Of a stretch of 48,781 nucleotides of DNA, positions 8,361 through 16,143 are shown in pieces. The notes under the pieces were generated by a model. The model did not search any database, was not told the DNA's origin, and was given only the letters and a program-made list of their open reading frames with translations. Each line of letters begins with the position of its first letter. Within the stretch, counting starts at the first letter, position 1. A program made the position numbers and the translations under genes. The DNA is from an uncultured Shimia sp. (GTDB taxonomy: Bacteria > Pseudomonadota > Alphaproteobacteria > Rhodobacterales > Rhodobacteraceae), in NCBI GenBank assembly GCA_937897325.1, contig CALCOY010000106.1:1-48781 (forward strand), given 5' to 3'.

Positions 8361-8926
8361 CCGGATTTGCACGCAGTTCCATCGAAGTCATCGATTTGGT
8401 GAACTACCGCGTTGGCCGAATTACAATGTACGGGATCTTCGTGCTGATGGGCATACTGCTTTGGTCGTCAGTCAGCAAAACCTTCTTTCTGCCCTCGCTC
8501 TGGACGCTGGAAATGGCGCAATTCGCGATGGTCGCCTACTACATCCTTGGTGGGCCCTACGCGATCCAGATGGGGTCGAATGTTCGGATGGATCTTCTTT
8601 ATGGCGGCTGGTCGGACCGTCGCAAGGCGTGGTTTGACCTTTTTACGGTGCTTTTGCTCATGTTCTACTTGGGCGTCCTACTTTGGGGGGCGATTGACTC
8701 GACCGCCTACTCTCTGGGTCATTTCAGCGGCGAGCCGCTATCGTTCTTCTGGGGCCTACTGACCGGCGCCGAAGATATCGGGCGGATGGAGCGGTCTTCC
8801 TCCGCCTGGCGCCCGTACCTTTGGCCCATCAAGGCGATCATCATCCTTGGCGTCTTTCTTATGTTACTGCAATGCCTGTCGGAGTTTCTAAAGGACGTCC
8901 TGCGCCTGAAAGGTGAGGCGATCTGA
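8357..8926 (+). CDS. dctQ: TRAP transporter small permease (DctQ)
   Basis: A 189-residue inner-membrane protein with four hydrophobic segments, matching the DctQ subunit of tripartite ATP-independent periplasmic transporters. The typical first-cytoplasmic-loop style is seen in NVRMDLLYGGWSDRRKAWFD. It pairs with DctM to form the secondary transporter driven by a sodium gradient. It overlaps the upstream amidohydrolase (ATGA) and the downstream dctM by one base. The insert SFFWGLLTGAEDIGRMERSS between helices 3 and 4 is longer than in the shortest family members. Confidence 0.92.
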   Translation: MTGFARSSIEVIDLVNYRVGRITMYGIFVLMGILLWSSVSKTFFLPSLWTLEMAQFAMVAYYILGGPYAIQMGSNVRMDLLYGGWSDRRKAWFDLFTVLLLMFYLGVLLWGAIDSTAYSLGHFSGEPLSFFWGLLTGAEDIGRMERSSSAWRPYLWPIKAIIILGVFLMLLQCLSEFLKDVLRLKGEAI

Positions 8927-10251
8927 TGCCCTACGAGTTGATCGCCATCCTGATGTTTTCGACGATGATGCTTATGCTGATGACCGGGCAGCGTGTCTTT
9001 GGTGCCATTGGATTTGTCGCCGTTCTGGCGGCCCTGCTGCTTTGGGGCGATCGGGGCGGCTATGACCTCGGGTTTTCGGCGGCGATGAAGCTGATGAAAT
9101 GGTACCCGCTTCTCACTCTGCCTATGTTCATCTTCATGGGCTATGTGCTGAGCGAAAGCCGCATTGCCGATGACCTCTATCGCATGTTCCACGTCTGGAT
9201 GGGCGGGCTGCGCGGCGGCCTTGCCATCGGGACGATCGGGCTAATGGTGCTGATTTCGGCCATGAACGGGCTGAGCGTGGCGGGCATGGCCATTGGCGCC
9301 ACCATAGCGTTGCCAGAATTGCTGCGGCGCGCCTATGACAAAAGGATGGTGACGGGAGTGATCCAGGCGGGCTCATCGCTCGGCATTCTGGTGCCGCCGT
9401 CGGTCGTTCTTGTGCTCTATGCAATGATCGCGCGGCAACCGGTTGGGCAATTGTGGCTTGCCGGTGTCGTGCCCGGGCTTATGATGGCGACCCTGTTTGT
9501 CGCCTACATCGCGCTCCGTTGCCGAATGAACCCAAGCCTTGGTCCGGTGTTGGGCGCCGAAGAACGTGCTATGCCGCGCGCCGAAAAGCTGCGCCTGCTG
9601 CGCGCGGGGCTTCTGCCGCTGGTGATCTTTGCGGTCATGATGGTGCCATTCGTGAATGGCTGGACATCGCTCGTTGAAAGCTCTGCCATTGGTGCGCTAG
9701 CCGCCTTTGCCGCGGCTGTTCTAAAGGGCCGGATGACGCGCGCGGTGTTTGAGAATTCCGTGCGCAAGACGCTTGGCATCACATGTATGTTCATGTGGAT
9801 CATCCTTGCCGCCTTGGCCTTTGGGGCAGTGTTTGACGGACTTGGTGCAGTGAAGGCGATCGAGAACCTCTTCACCGAACGGCTTGGCCTTGGCCCCTGG
9901 ACCATCCTGATCCTGATGCAATTGTCATTTATTCTGATGGGCACCTTCCTCGATGACACCGCTATGCTGGTGATCGTCGCGCCACTTTATGTGCCGCTCG
10001 TAGGTGAGCTTGGCTTTGATCTGATCTGGTACGGCATCCTCTACACAATCACGACGCAGATCGCCTATATGACGCCGCCCTTTGGCTATAATCTGTTTCT
10101 AATGCGCGCCATGGCCCCGCCGGAGATTTCACTGCGGGATATCTATGCCTCGATCACGCCTTTCGTGCTGGTAATGATCGGCGCATTGGTCCTTGTCATG
10201 ACTTTCCCGGACATAGCGCTTTGGCTGCCCACCTACATTTACGGACAATAA
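8926..10251 (+). CDS. dctM: TRAP transporter large permease (DctM)
   Basis: A 441-residue membrane protein with about twelve hydrophobic segments, the usual length of DctM. Recognisable family blocks are PLLTLPMFIFMGYVLSESRI, MNGLSVAGMAIGATIALPEL, GVIQAGSSLGILVPPSVVLV and YMTPPFGYNLFLMRAMAP. It moves the ligand delivered by the binding protein together with Na+ into the cell. The start overlaps the dctQ stop as TGATG, so expression is coupled. The substrate is not evident from the permease. Confidence 0.95.
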   Translation: MPYELIAILMFSTMMLMLMTGQRVFGAIGFVAVLAALLLWGDRGGYDLGFSAAMKLMKWYPLLTLPMFIFMGYVLSESRIADDLYRMFHVWMGGLRGGLAIGTIGLMVLISAMNGLSVAGMAIGATIALPELLRRAYDKRMVTGVIQAGSSLGILVPPSVVLVLYAMIARQPVGQLWLAGVVPGLMMATLFVAYIALRCRMNPSLGPVLGAEERAMPRAEKLRLLRAGLLPLVIFAVMMVPFVNGWTSLVESSAIGALAAFAAAVLKGRMTRAVFENSVRKTLGITCMFMWIILAALAFGAVFDGLGAVKAIENLFTERLGLGPWTILILMQLSFILMGTFLDDTAMLVIVAPLYVPLVGELGFDLIWYGILYTITTQIAYMTPPFGYNLFLMRAMAPPEISLRDIYASITPFVLVMIGALVLVMTFPDIALWLPTYIYGQ

Positions 10252-10298
10252 CCAAAAGCCCCGGGTCAACGGGGTCGACCCTCAACAAGGAGACGAAA

Positions 10299-11327
10299 AT
10301 GACCACAAGACGCAAGTTTCTCACTGCCGCGGCGGCCTCTCCGGCGGCACTGGCTGCGCCTGCTTTGGCGCAAGGTACGATCACCTGGCGGATGCAAACC
10401 TATGCCGGAGCGGCCTTGGCTGAGCACGTCATCGACCCGGCCATCGAGATGTTCAACAAGATCGCACGCGACCGTATGCAGATCGAGCTTTTCTATGCGG
10501 ATCAGATCGTGCCAACGGGCGAGCTTTTTCAGGCGATGCAGCGGGGGACGATCGATGCGGTTCAGTCGGACGACGATTCGATGGCATCTCCCACCGAAGT
10601 CACCGTGTTTGGCGGCTATTTCCCCTTTGCCTCGCGCTATTCTCTGGATGTGCCGGTTCTCTTCAATCAATACGGGCTGAATGAGATCTGGGATGAAGAA
10701 TACTCCGCCGTTGGCGTCAAACACATTAGCGCCGGAGCTTGGGATCCATGCCACTTTGCGACGAAGGATCCGATCCGCAGCCTGGAGGACCTCAAAGGCA
10801 AACGCGTCTTCACCTTCCCGACGGCGGGACGTTTCATGTCGCAGTTTGGCGTCGTACCAGTGAACCTGCCCTGGGAAGATATAGAGGTTGCGGTGCAGAC
10901 CGGTGAGCTTGACGGCATTGCGTGGTCGGGCATCACGGAAGACTACACCGTCGGCTGGGCGGATGTGACGAACTACTTCCTCACCAACAACATATCAGGT
11001 GCCTGGGCGGGGTCATTCTTTGCCAATATGGACCGCTGGAACGAGCTGCCCGAGGATCTGCAAACGCTCTTCCGGGTCTGTTGCGATCAATCGCACTATT
11101 ATCGGCAGTGGTGGTATTGGGGCGGTGAGGCAAATCTGCGGGTCAATGGTACAAAACTGGAGTTGACGAGTATTCCGGATGAGGAATGGGCGACGGTTGA
11201 AGCAGCAGCGCGCGAATTCTGGGAGGAGATCGCGGCAGAGAGCGAGACCAAGCGGAAAGTCGTCGACATTTTCAAGAAGTACAATGCCGACATGGAAAAG
11301 GCGGGACGGCCCTACCGCTACACCTAA
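10299..11327 (+). CDS. dctP: TRAP transporter substrate-binding protein (DctP family)
   Basis: A 342-residue periplasmic binding protein. It begins MTTRRKFLTAAAASPAALAA, a Tat-like twin-arginine signal (RRKF) with an Ala-rich h-region and cleavage after ALA-QG. The mature part shows the DctP-type ligand-binding core, including GRFMSQFGVVPVNLPWEDI and VQTGELDGIAWS; a Trp/Tyr-rich stretch, YYRQWWYWGGEANLR, follows. It starts at 10299 behind aaggag; an in-frame ATG at 10221 lies inside dctM. A perfect hairpin follows the gene. The ligand is unknown; the downstream enzymes suggest an amine, amino alcohol or related acid. Confidence 0.92.
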   Translation: MTTRRKFLTAAAASPAALAAPALAQGTITWRMQTYAGAALAEHVIDPAIEMFNKIARDRMQIELFYADQIVPTGELFQAMQRGTIDAVQSDDDSMASPTEVTVFGGYFPFASRYSLDVPVLFNQYGLNEIWDEEYSAVGVKHISAGAWDPCHFATKDPIRSLEDLKGKRVFTFPTAGRFMSQFGVVPVNLPWEDIEVAVQTGELDGIAWSGITEDYTVGWADVTNYFLTNNISGAWAGSFFANMDRWNELPEDLQTLFRVCCDQSHYYRQWWYWGGEANLRVNGTKLELTSIPDEEWATVEAAAREFWEEIAAESETKRKVVDIFKKYNADMEKAGRPYRYT

Positions 11328-11335
11328 AGACGTGG

Positions 11336-11354
11336 GGCGGGCGACACGCCCGCC
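11336..11354 (+). terminator. Intercistronic hairpin after dctP
   Basis: GGCGGGCG and CGCCCGCC make a perfect 8-bp stem around ACA, nine bases after the dctP stop and 24 before the next gene. No T tract follows. It is best seen as a partial terminator or 3'-end stabiliser that raises binding-protein mRNA above the downstream enzymes. Confidence 0.7.
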
Positions 11355-11378
11355 TTACCTGCACAGGAAAAGACGATC

Positions 11379-12731
11379 ATGACATTCGACGATCTCAAAG
11401 CGCGCGTGGCCGATGGCAGCGTGGACACGGTTCTGGCATGCTTTGTGGACATGCAGGGGCGGCTGATGGGCAAGCGTTTCCACGGCTCAAATTTTGTCGA
11501 GACATCGTATAAGGAAACTCATTGCTGCAATTACCTGCTCGCCACAGATCTCGAGATGGCGACGCCCGATGGCTACAAAGCCACGAGTTGGGAGCAGGGT
11601 TATGGCGACTATGTCATGCAGCCGGACCTGACGACTATTCGCCCGGTGCCATGGTTGGAGGGCACGGCGATGGTGCTGTGCGAGATCCTCGATCATCACA
11701 CCCAAGCCCCGGTCCCACACGACCCGCGCGAGATGCTCAAACGGCAGGTGGCGCGCTGCGAGGCGATGGGCTTCACGCCGATGATGGCGACCGAGTTGGA
11801 GTTTTTCCTGTTCGAAAGGGGCTTTGATGAGATCCGCAAAGGCGGCTTTCGCGATCTGACTCCGATCAGCGGCTACAACGAGGATTATCACATCCTGCAG
11901 ACTACCAAGGAAGAGGCGGTCATGCGCCCCATCCGCAATCATCTTTATGCGGCGGGCATCCCGGTAGAAAATTCGAAAGGAGAAGCCGAGGCAGGGCAGG
12001 AGGAGCTGAATATCCGCTACGCTTCTGCGCTGGATTGTGCAGATCACCACACGATCGCGAAACATGCAGTCAAAGAGATCGCCTGGGCGCAGGGACATGC
12101 CGCAACCTTCCTGCCCAAATGGGACGCCAAGCGCGTCGGCAGTTCGTCCCATGTACATCAGTCACTGTGGAAGCAGGGCGAGCCCTGCTTTTACCACGCT
12201 GGCGCCGATCTGGGCATGTCCGACATAATGCGGCATTACGTGGCAGGCCTGATAGCATATGCGCCGGACTACACCTTTTTTCTGGCGCCCTACATCAACA
12301 GCTACAAGCGATTTGCCAAAGGGACCTTTGCGCCCACCAAGACCGTTTGGTCCATCGACAACCGCACGGCGGGCTTTCGACTTTGTGGCGAAGGCACAAA
12401 AGGGGTGCGTGTAGAATGCAGGATCGGTGGGTCGGATCTGAACCCCTATCTGGCGCAGGCTGCTATGTTAGCGGCTGGGCTCAAGGGCATTGAGGACAAG
12501 CTGGAGCTTCCGCCGCCGACCCAGGGCGATGTTTATGAAGATGACGCCGCCCAAGAGATCCCGCGCACCTTGAGGGCCGCCACGGAAATCCTGCGGGGCT
12601 CGACGATGCTGCGCGCTGCCATGGGCGACGATGTGGTCGACCACTACACAAGGGCGGCGGAATGGGAGCAAGAGGAATTCGACAGGGCCGTCACCGACTG
12701 GGAAATCGCACGGGGCTTTGAACGCGCATGA
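11379..12731 (+). CDS. Glutamine synthetase family protein (probable gamma-glutamyl-amide ligase)
   Basis: A 450-residue ATP-dependent ligase of the glutamine synthetase superfamily. The N-terminal beta-grasp includes VLACFVDMQGRLMGKR, where true GlnA has VDLRFTDxxG. The catalytic domain shows ATELEFFLFE (metal-binding Glu), EAEAGQEELNIRYA, the ATP-site motif KRVGSSSHVHQSLW, then NRTAGFRLCGEGTKGVRVECR. It lacks the adenylylation-loop context of housekeeping GlnA. It clusters with an alcohol dehydrogenase, an aldehyde dehydrogenase and a glutamate amidohydrolase. This points to the PuuA/IpuC-like group, which joins glutamate to an amine. Amine identity is unknown. The stop overlaps the aldehyde dehydrogenase start (ATGA). 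Confidence 0.88.
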   Translation: MTFDDLKARVADGSVDTVLACFVDMQGRLMGKRFHGSNFVETSYKETHCCNYLLATDLEMATPDGYKATSWEQGYGDYVMQPDLTTIRPVPWLEGTAMVLCEILDHHTQAPVPHDPREMLKRQVARCEAMGFTPMMATELEFFLFERGFDEIRKGGFRDLTPISGYNEDYHILQTTKEEAVMRPIRNHLYAAGIPVENSKGEAEAGQEELNIRYASALDCADHHTIAKHAVKEIAWAQGHAATFLPKWDAKRVGSSSHVHQSLWKQGEPCFYHAGADLGMSDIMRHYVAGLIAYAPDYTFFLAPYINSYKRFAKGTFAPTKTVWSIDNRTAGFRLCGEGTKGVRVECRIGGSDLNPYLAQAAMLAAGLKGIEDKLELPPPTQGDVYEDDAAQEIPRTLRAATEILRGSTMLRAAMGDDVVDHYTRAAEWEQEEFDRAVTDWEIARGFERA

Positions 12732-14098
12732 TCCGCTGTATCTCTCCCATTGACGGATCGGTCTACGCAGAACGCGAGGCAATGTCGCATGACGACGCGC
12801 TGATCGCCATAGCCCGGAGCCAGGCTGCACAAACGGCTTGGGCAATGACTCCTATCGAGACGCGCGTCGATCTTGTGATGAAGGGCGTCGCGAACCTTGG
12901 CGAAATGAATGACGAGATTGTGCCTGCACTCGCCTGGCAGATGGGACGTCCCATCCGCTACGGCGGTGAATTTGGGGGGGTGAATGAGCGCGCCAGCTAT
13001 ATGGCCAACATCGCACCGGAAGCTCTGTCGCCGATTGAGATCGAGAATTCGGATGCCTTCCAACGCATGATCAAGCGGGTGCCGCAGGGCGTTGTTCTGG
13101 TGATCGCCCCCTGGAACTATCCGTACATGACGGCGATCAACACAGTTGCGCCCGCCCTGATCGCAGGCAATTCGGTGGTGCTGAAACATGCTTCGCAAAC
13201 GCCTCTGGTCGGTGAGGACATGGCGCGCGCTTTTCACCAGGCCGGGGTGCCCGAAGATGTTTTCAGAAATGTCTTCTTGGATCATCAAACGACGTCCGAT
13301 CTGATTGCGATCGGTACATTCGGGTTCGTCAACTTCACAGGATCCGTTGGCGGAGGAAGAGCGATCGAACAGGCGGCCGCTGGCACCTTTACCGGCTTGG
13401 GGCTAGAGCTTGGGGGCAAGGATCCGGGCTATGTTATGGACGACGCAGACCTTGACGCGGCGGTCGCCACGTTGATCGATGGGGCGATGTTCAACTCGGG
13501 CCAATGTTGCTGCGGGATTGAGCGGATTTACGTGGCCGAGGTGCTCTTTGATGCCTTTGTGGAAAAGGCAGTTGAGATTGTAAACAACTACGTGTTGGGC
13601 AATCCGCTGGACTCTGAAACAACGCTTGGGCCAATGGCACAACCGCGCTTTGCCGACCTGGTGCGCGAACAGACCAAGGATGCCATCTCCGCAGGCGCCA
13701 GGGCGTGTATCGATCCGGCGCATTTTCCGAACGACGGGGGCGCGTATCTCATGCCACAGATCCTTGTGAACGTGACACATCAGATGGATGTGATGCGCGA
13801 AGAAAGCTTTGGCCCGGTCGTTGGGATCATGCCTGTGAAAAACGATGACGAAGCGGTCGAATTGATGAACGACAGCAACTATGGCCTCACCGCTTCGCTT
13901 TGGACAGAGGATCGTGCGCGGGCTGAGGCCATCGGCGATCGCATCGAAACAGGCACTGTTTTCGAAAATCGGGCCGATTATCTCGATCCCGCGCTTTGCT
14001 GGACCGGCTTCAAAGACACCGGGAAGGGCGGTGGGCTTTCGGTGATCGGCTATCACAACCTGACACGGCCCAAATCCTATCACCTCAAAAAAGTCTGA
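12728..14098 (+). CDS. Aldehyde dehydrogenase (NAD(P)-dependent)
   Basis: A 456-residue ALDH superfamily enzyme that oxidises an aldehyde to its acid. Key residues are visible: the substrate/NAD segment IAPWNYPYMTAINTVAPALI, FTGSVGGGRAI, the general base in LELGGKDP (Glu227), and NSGQCCCGIERIYV, in which Cys261 is in the catalytic place (GQxC, with Arg five residues later). EESFGPVVGI and NYGLTASLWT complete the pattern. It overlaps the ligase by four bases and is followed five bases later by the alcohol dehydrogenase. The neighbours suggest that it oxidises the aldehyde made by that dehydrogenase, possibly while still gamma-glutamylated. That is inference. Confidence 0.93.
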   Translation: MIRCISPIDGSVYAEREAMSHDDALIAIARSQAAQTAWAMTPIETRVDLVMKGVANLGEMNDEIVPALAWQMGRPIRYGGEFGGVNERASYMANIAPEALSPIEIENSDAFQRMIKRVPQGVVLVIAPWNYPYMTAINTVAPALIAGNSVVLKHASQTPLVGEDMARAFHQAGVPEDVFRNVFLDHQTTSDLIAIGTFGFVNFTGSVGGGRAIEQAAAGTFTGLGLELGGKDPGYVMDDADLDAAVATLIDGAMFNSGQCCCGIERIYVAEVLFDAFVEKAVEIVNNYVLGNPLDSETTLGPMAQPRFADLVREQTKDAISAGARACIDPAHFPNDGGAYLMPQILVNVTHQMDVMREESFGPVVGIMPVKNDDEAVELMNDSNYGLTASLWTEDRARAEAIGDRIETGTVFENRADYLDPALCWTGFKDTGKGGGLSVIGYHNLTRPKSYHLKKV

Positions 14099-14103
14099 AG
14101 CTC

Positions 14104-15249
14104 ATGACCCTCATCGCCAATTGGTCCTATCCCACCACGATCCGCTTCGGAGCAGGGCGCATTTCCGAGATTGCCGAGGCATGTGCAGCGGCCGGAATTA
14201 AGAAACCCCTGCTGGTGACGGATAGGGGGCTCGTCGACATGGCGATAACGACCAAAACACTCGATCTACTAGAGGCGGCGGGTCTGGGCCGGGCGATGTT
14301 TTCGGATGTCGACCCGAACCCAACCGAGATCAATGCTTATGCTGGTGTGCAAGCGTTCAAGCAAGGCGGTCATGACGGCGTCGTGGCCTTCGGCGGTGGA
14401 TCGGGGCTCGACCTCGGAAAGGTTGTCGCCTTCATGGCCGGGCAGACGCGGCCCATCTGGGATTTCGAAGATATCGGCGATTGGTGGACGCGCGCGCAGG
14501 TCGAAGCGATCGCGCCGATCGTCGCGGTTCCGACGACTGCTGGCACCGGCTCTGAGGTGGGTAGGGCAAGCGTTATCACCAATTCCGAAAGCCACGAAAA
14601 AAAGATCATCTTCCATCCTAAGATCTTGCCCAGCGTTGTGATATGCGACCCGGAACTTGCCGTGGGAATGCCGCCCGCCATCACCGCTGGTACAGGCATG
14701 GACGCTTTCGCACATTGTCTTGAGGCATTCTGTTCGCCGCATTACCACCCGATGAGTCAAGGGATCGCGCTGGAAGGTATGCGGCTGGTAAAAGAAAACC
14801 TCCTGATCACCTATCGGGACGGCAGCAACATCATGGCGCGCGCGCATATGATGTCAGCAGCGGCCATGGGTGCGACCGCCTTTCAGAAAGGGCTTGGCGC
14901 CATTCATGCCCTGTCTCACCCCATTGGGGCAGTCCACAATACCCACCACGGCACTACAAATGCCGTTGTCATGCTGCCGGTACTGGATTTCAACAAAACC
15001 GCCATCTCCGAACGGCTTGGCTTGGCCGCAAAATATCTGGGCCTTAAGGGGGGGTATGACGGTTTTTACAAATTTGTGCGTGATCTGAACACCGCCCTTG
15101 GCATCCCTGAAAACCTGACGGAACTGGGTGTGGACCAACCAGACATCGACACCTTGGTTGCTTCTGCCCTGCAGGATCCCAGTTGCGGCGGTAATCCAGT
15201 GGATATGAACACCACGAATACGCGCGCATTGCTGCAGGCGTGTTTCTGA
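14104..15249 (+). CDS. Iron-containing alcohol dehydrogenase
   Basis: A 381-residue group III alcohol dehydrogenase. The N-terminal Rossmann-like half carries the coenzyme motif VVAFGGGSGLDLGKVVAFMA, then PTTAGTGSEVGRASVI. The helical half holds the metal ligands in TGMDAFAHCLEAFCS, KGLGAIHALSHPIGA and NTHHGTTNAVVML. It converts a primary alcohol to an aldehyde or the reverse. The start is ATG at 14104, five bases after the aldehyde dehydrogenase stop; upstream in-frame codons lie inside that gene. It appears to be the last gene of the operon that begins at 7590. Confidence 0.92.
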   Translation: MTLIANWSYPTTIRFGAGRISEIAEACAAAGIKKPLLVTDRGLVDMAITTKTLDLLEAAGLGRAMFSDVDPNPTEINAYAGVQAFKQGGHDGVVAFGGGSGLDLGKVVAFMAGQTRPIWDFEDIGDWWTRAQVEAIAPIVAVPTTAGTGSEVGRASVITNSESHEKKIIFHPKILPSVVICDPELAVGMPPAITAGTGMDAFAHCLEAFCSPHYHPMSQGIALEGMRLVKENLLITYRDGSNIMARAHMMSAAAMGATAFQKGLGAIHALSHPIGAVHNTHHGTTNAVVMLPVLDFNKTAISERLGLAAKYLGLKGGYDGFYKFVRDLNTALGIPENLTELGVDQPDIDTLVASALQDPSCGGNPVDMNTTNTRALLQACF

Positions 15250-15274
15250 AAATCAGCCTTGGTAGGTGAGGGCG

Positions 15275-15844
15275 CTAGCTGCCCCAGGTGCGGACAACGC
15301 CACAATCCATGTGCACGAAGTTTGATCCAGAGTAGCGGCCGACGCCACCACCACGGCACGCAGCCGCTGCACGTGCCATCTGATAGACCGAGCGTCCGTT
15401 CAAACGCAGGTCTGCAGCTTGGCCTTTCATATGAAGCGAATTCTTGGCTACACCACGGGATCTCGAGCGCAGCATCGCGTTTGTACGCGGACTGCGATAG
15501 CCGGACAGAAGCATGTAGGGTTCGTCGACGTCGAGCAGGTTGTGCGCTGCCGCCATGATGTCGATCGCTCTAAGATCCATGGACTTTACATCATTCGTGC
15601 GCCAGTCACGCATAAAGTGATTCACTTCTTTGACTGCGTCTTTGATGTAGTGGCCTTCGACCCAGTAAATCATATCGATCCGCTCACCGGTCCGACCAGA
15701 ATACATCCGAATGCGCCGAATATCGCCGCTGCCTCGGAGAAAACCTGCCGCTTTCGTGAAGTTGGGTGCCGCTGCTATTGTTGTTGCTGCAAATGCACCA
15801 AGTACTGCCCGCCGGGTGAAGCCCGTTGAGTTGTTTTTCATCAT
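15275..15844 (-). CDS. DUF882/YcbK-type M15-like peptidase, Tat signal
   Basis: A 189-residue exported protein of the DUF882 (peptidase M15A-like) family, thought to act on peptidoglycan peptides. The N terminus holds TRRAVLGAFAATTIAAAP, a twin-arginine type signal. Zinc-site residues of the M15 fold are present in NSLHMKGQAADLR (His and Asp) and FVHMDCG (His), with the family motif LSGYRSPRTNAML in front. It is divergent from an L,D-transpeptidase gene across 299 bases, which fits a shared wall-remodelling role. The start could also be the next codon (MKNNS). Confidence 0.88.
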   Translation of the reverse strand: MMKNNSTGFTRRAVLGAFAATTIAAAPNFTKAAGFLRGSGDIRRIRMYSGRTGERIDMIYWVEGHYIKDAVKEVNHFMRDWRTNDVKSMDLRAIDIMAAAHNLLDVDEPYMLLSGYRSPRTNAMLRSRSRGVAKNSLHMKGQAADLRLNGRSVYQMARAAAACRGGGVGRYSGSNFVHMDCGVVRTWGS

Positions 15845-16143
15845 GTTTCGCGCTGTCCCGTAACGCCTGCCTGGTCCACGATGTTACATGGACGGTTTCA
15901 TCTCGTCCCCAGATGCTCATCTCGTATTGCATAGCTCTGATTCTTAACCAAGATGTGAATCCCTGCTTGGCGGGAAAGCTGCTGATTTCGGCAAGAATTC
16001 GCGCAAAAAGCGGGGCAAAGACCGACACGCTTCAAGCGCATCAATTCCGCAACACTTTCGCCCCCCTCGAAAAAGTGAATAGACAAAGACGCTTACGCAA
16101 TTGAAAACGGTTCCGCTGCCAGTTTCCATTTGAGGTCCGTATT
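15845..16143. other. Divergent intergenic region between two cell-wall genes
   Basis: This holds the promoters of the DUF882 gene (leftward) and the L,D-transpeptidase gene (rightward). No RNA gene, strong hairpin or clear -35/-10 pair was recognised. Confidence 0.5.
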
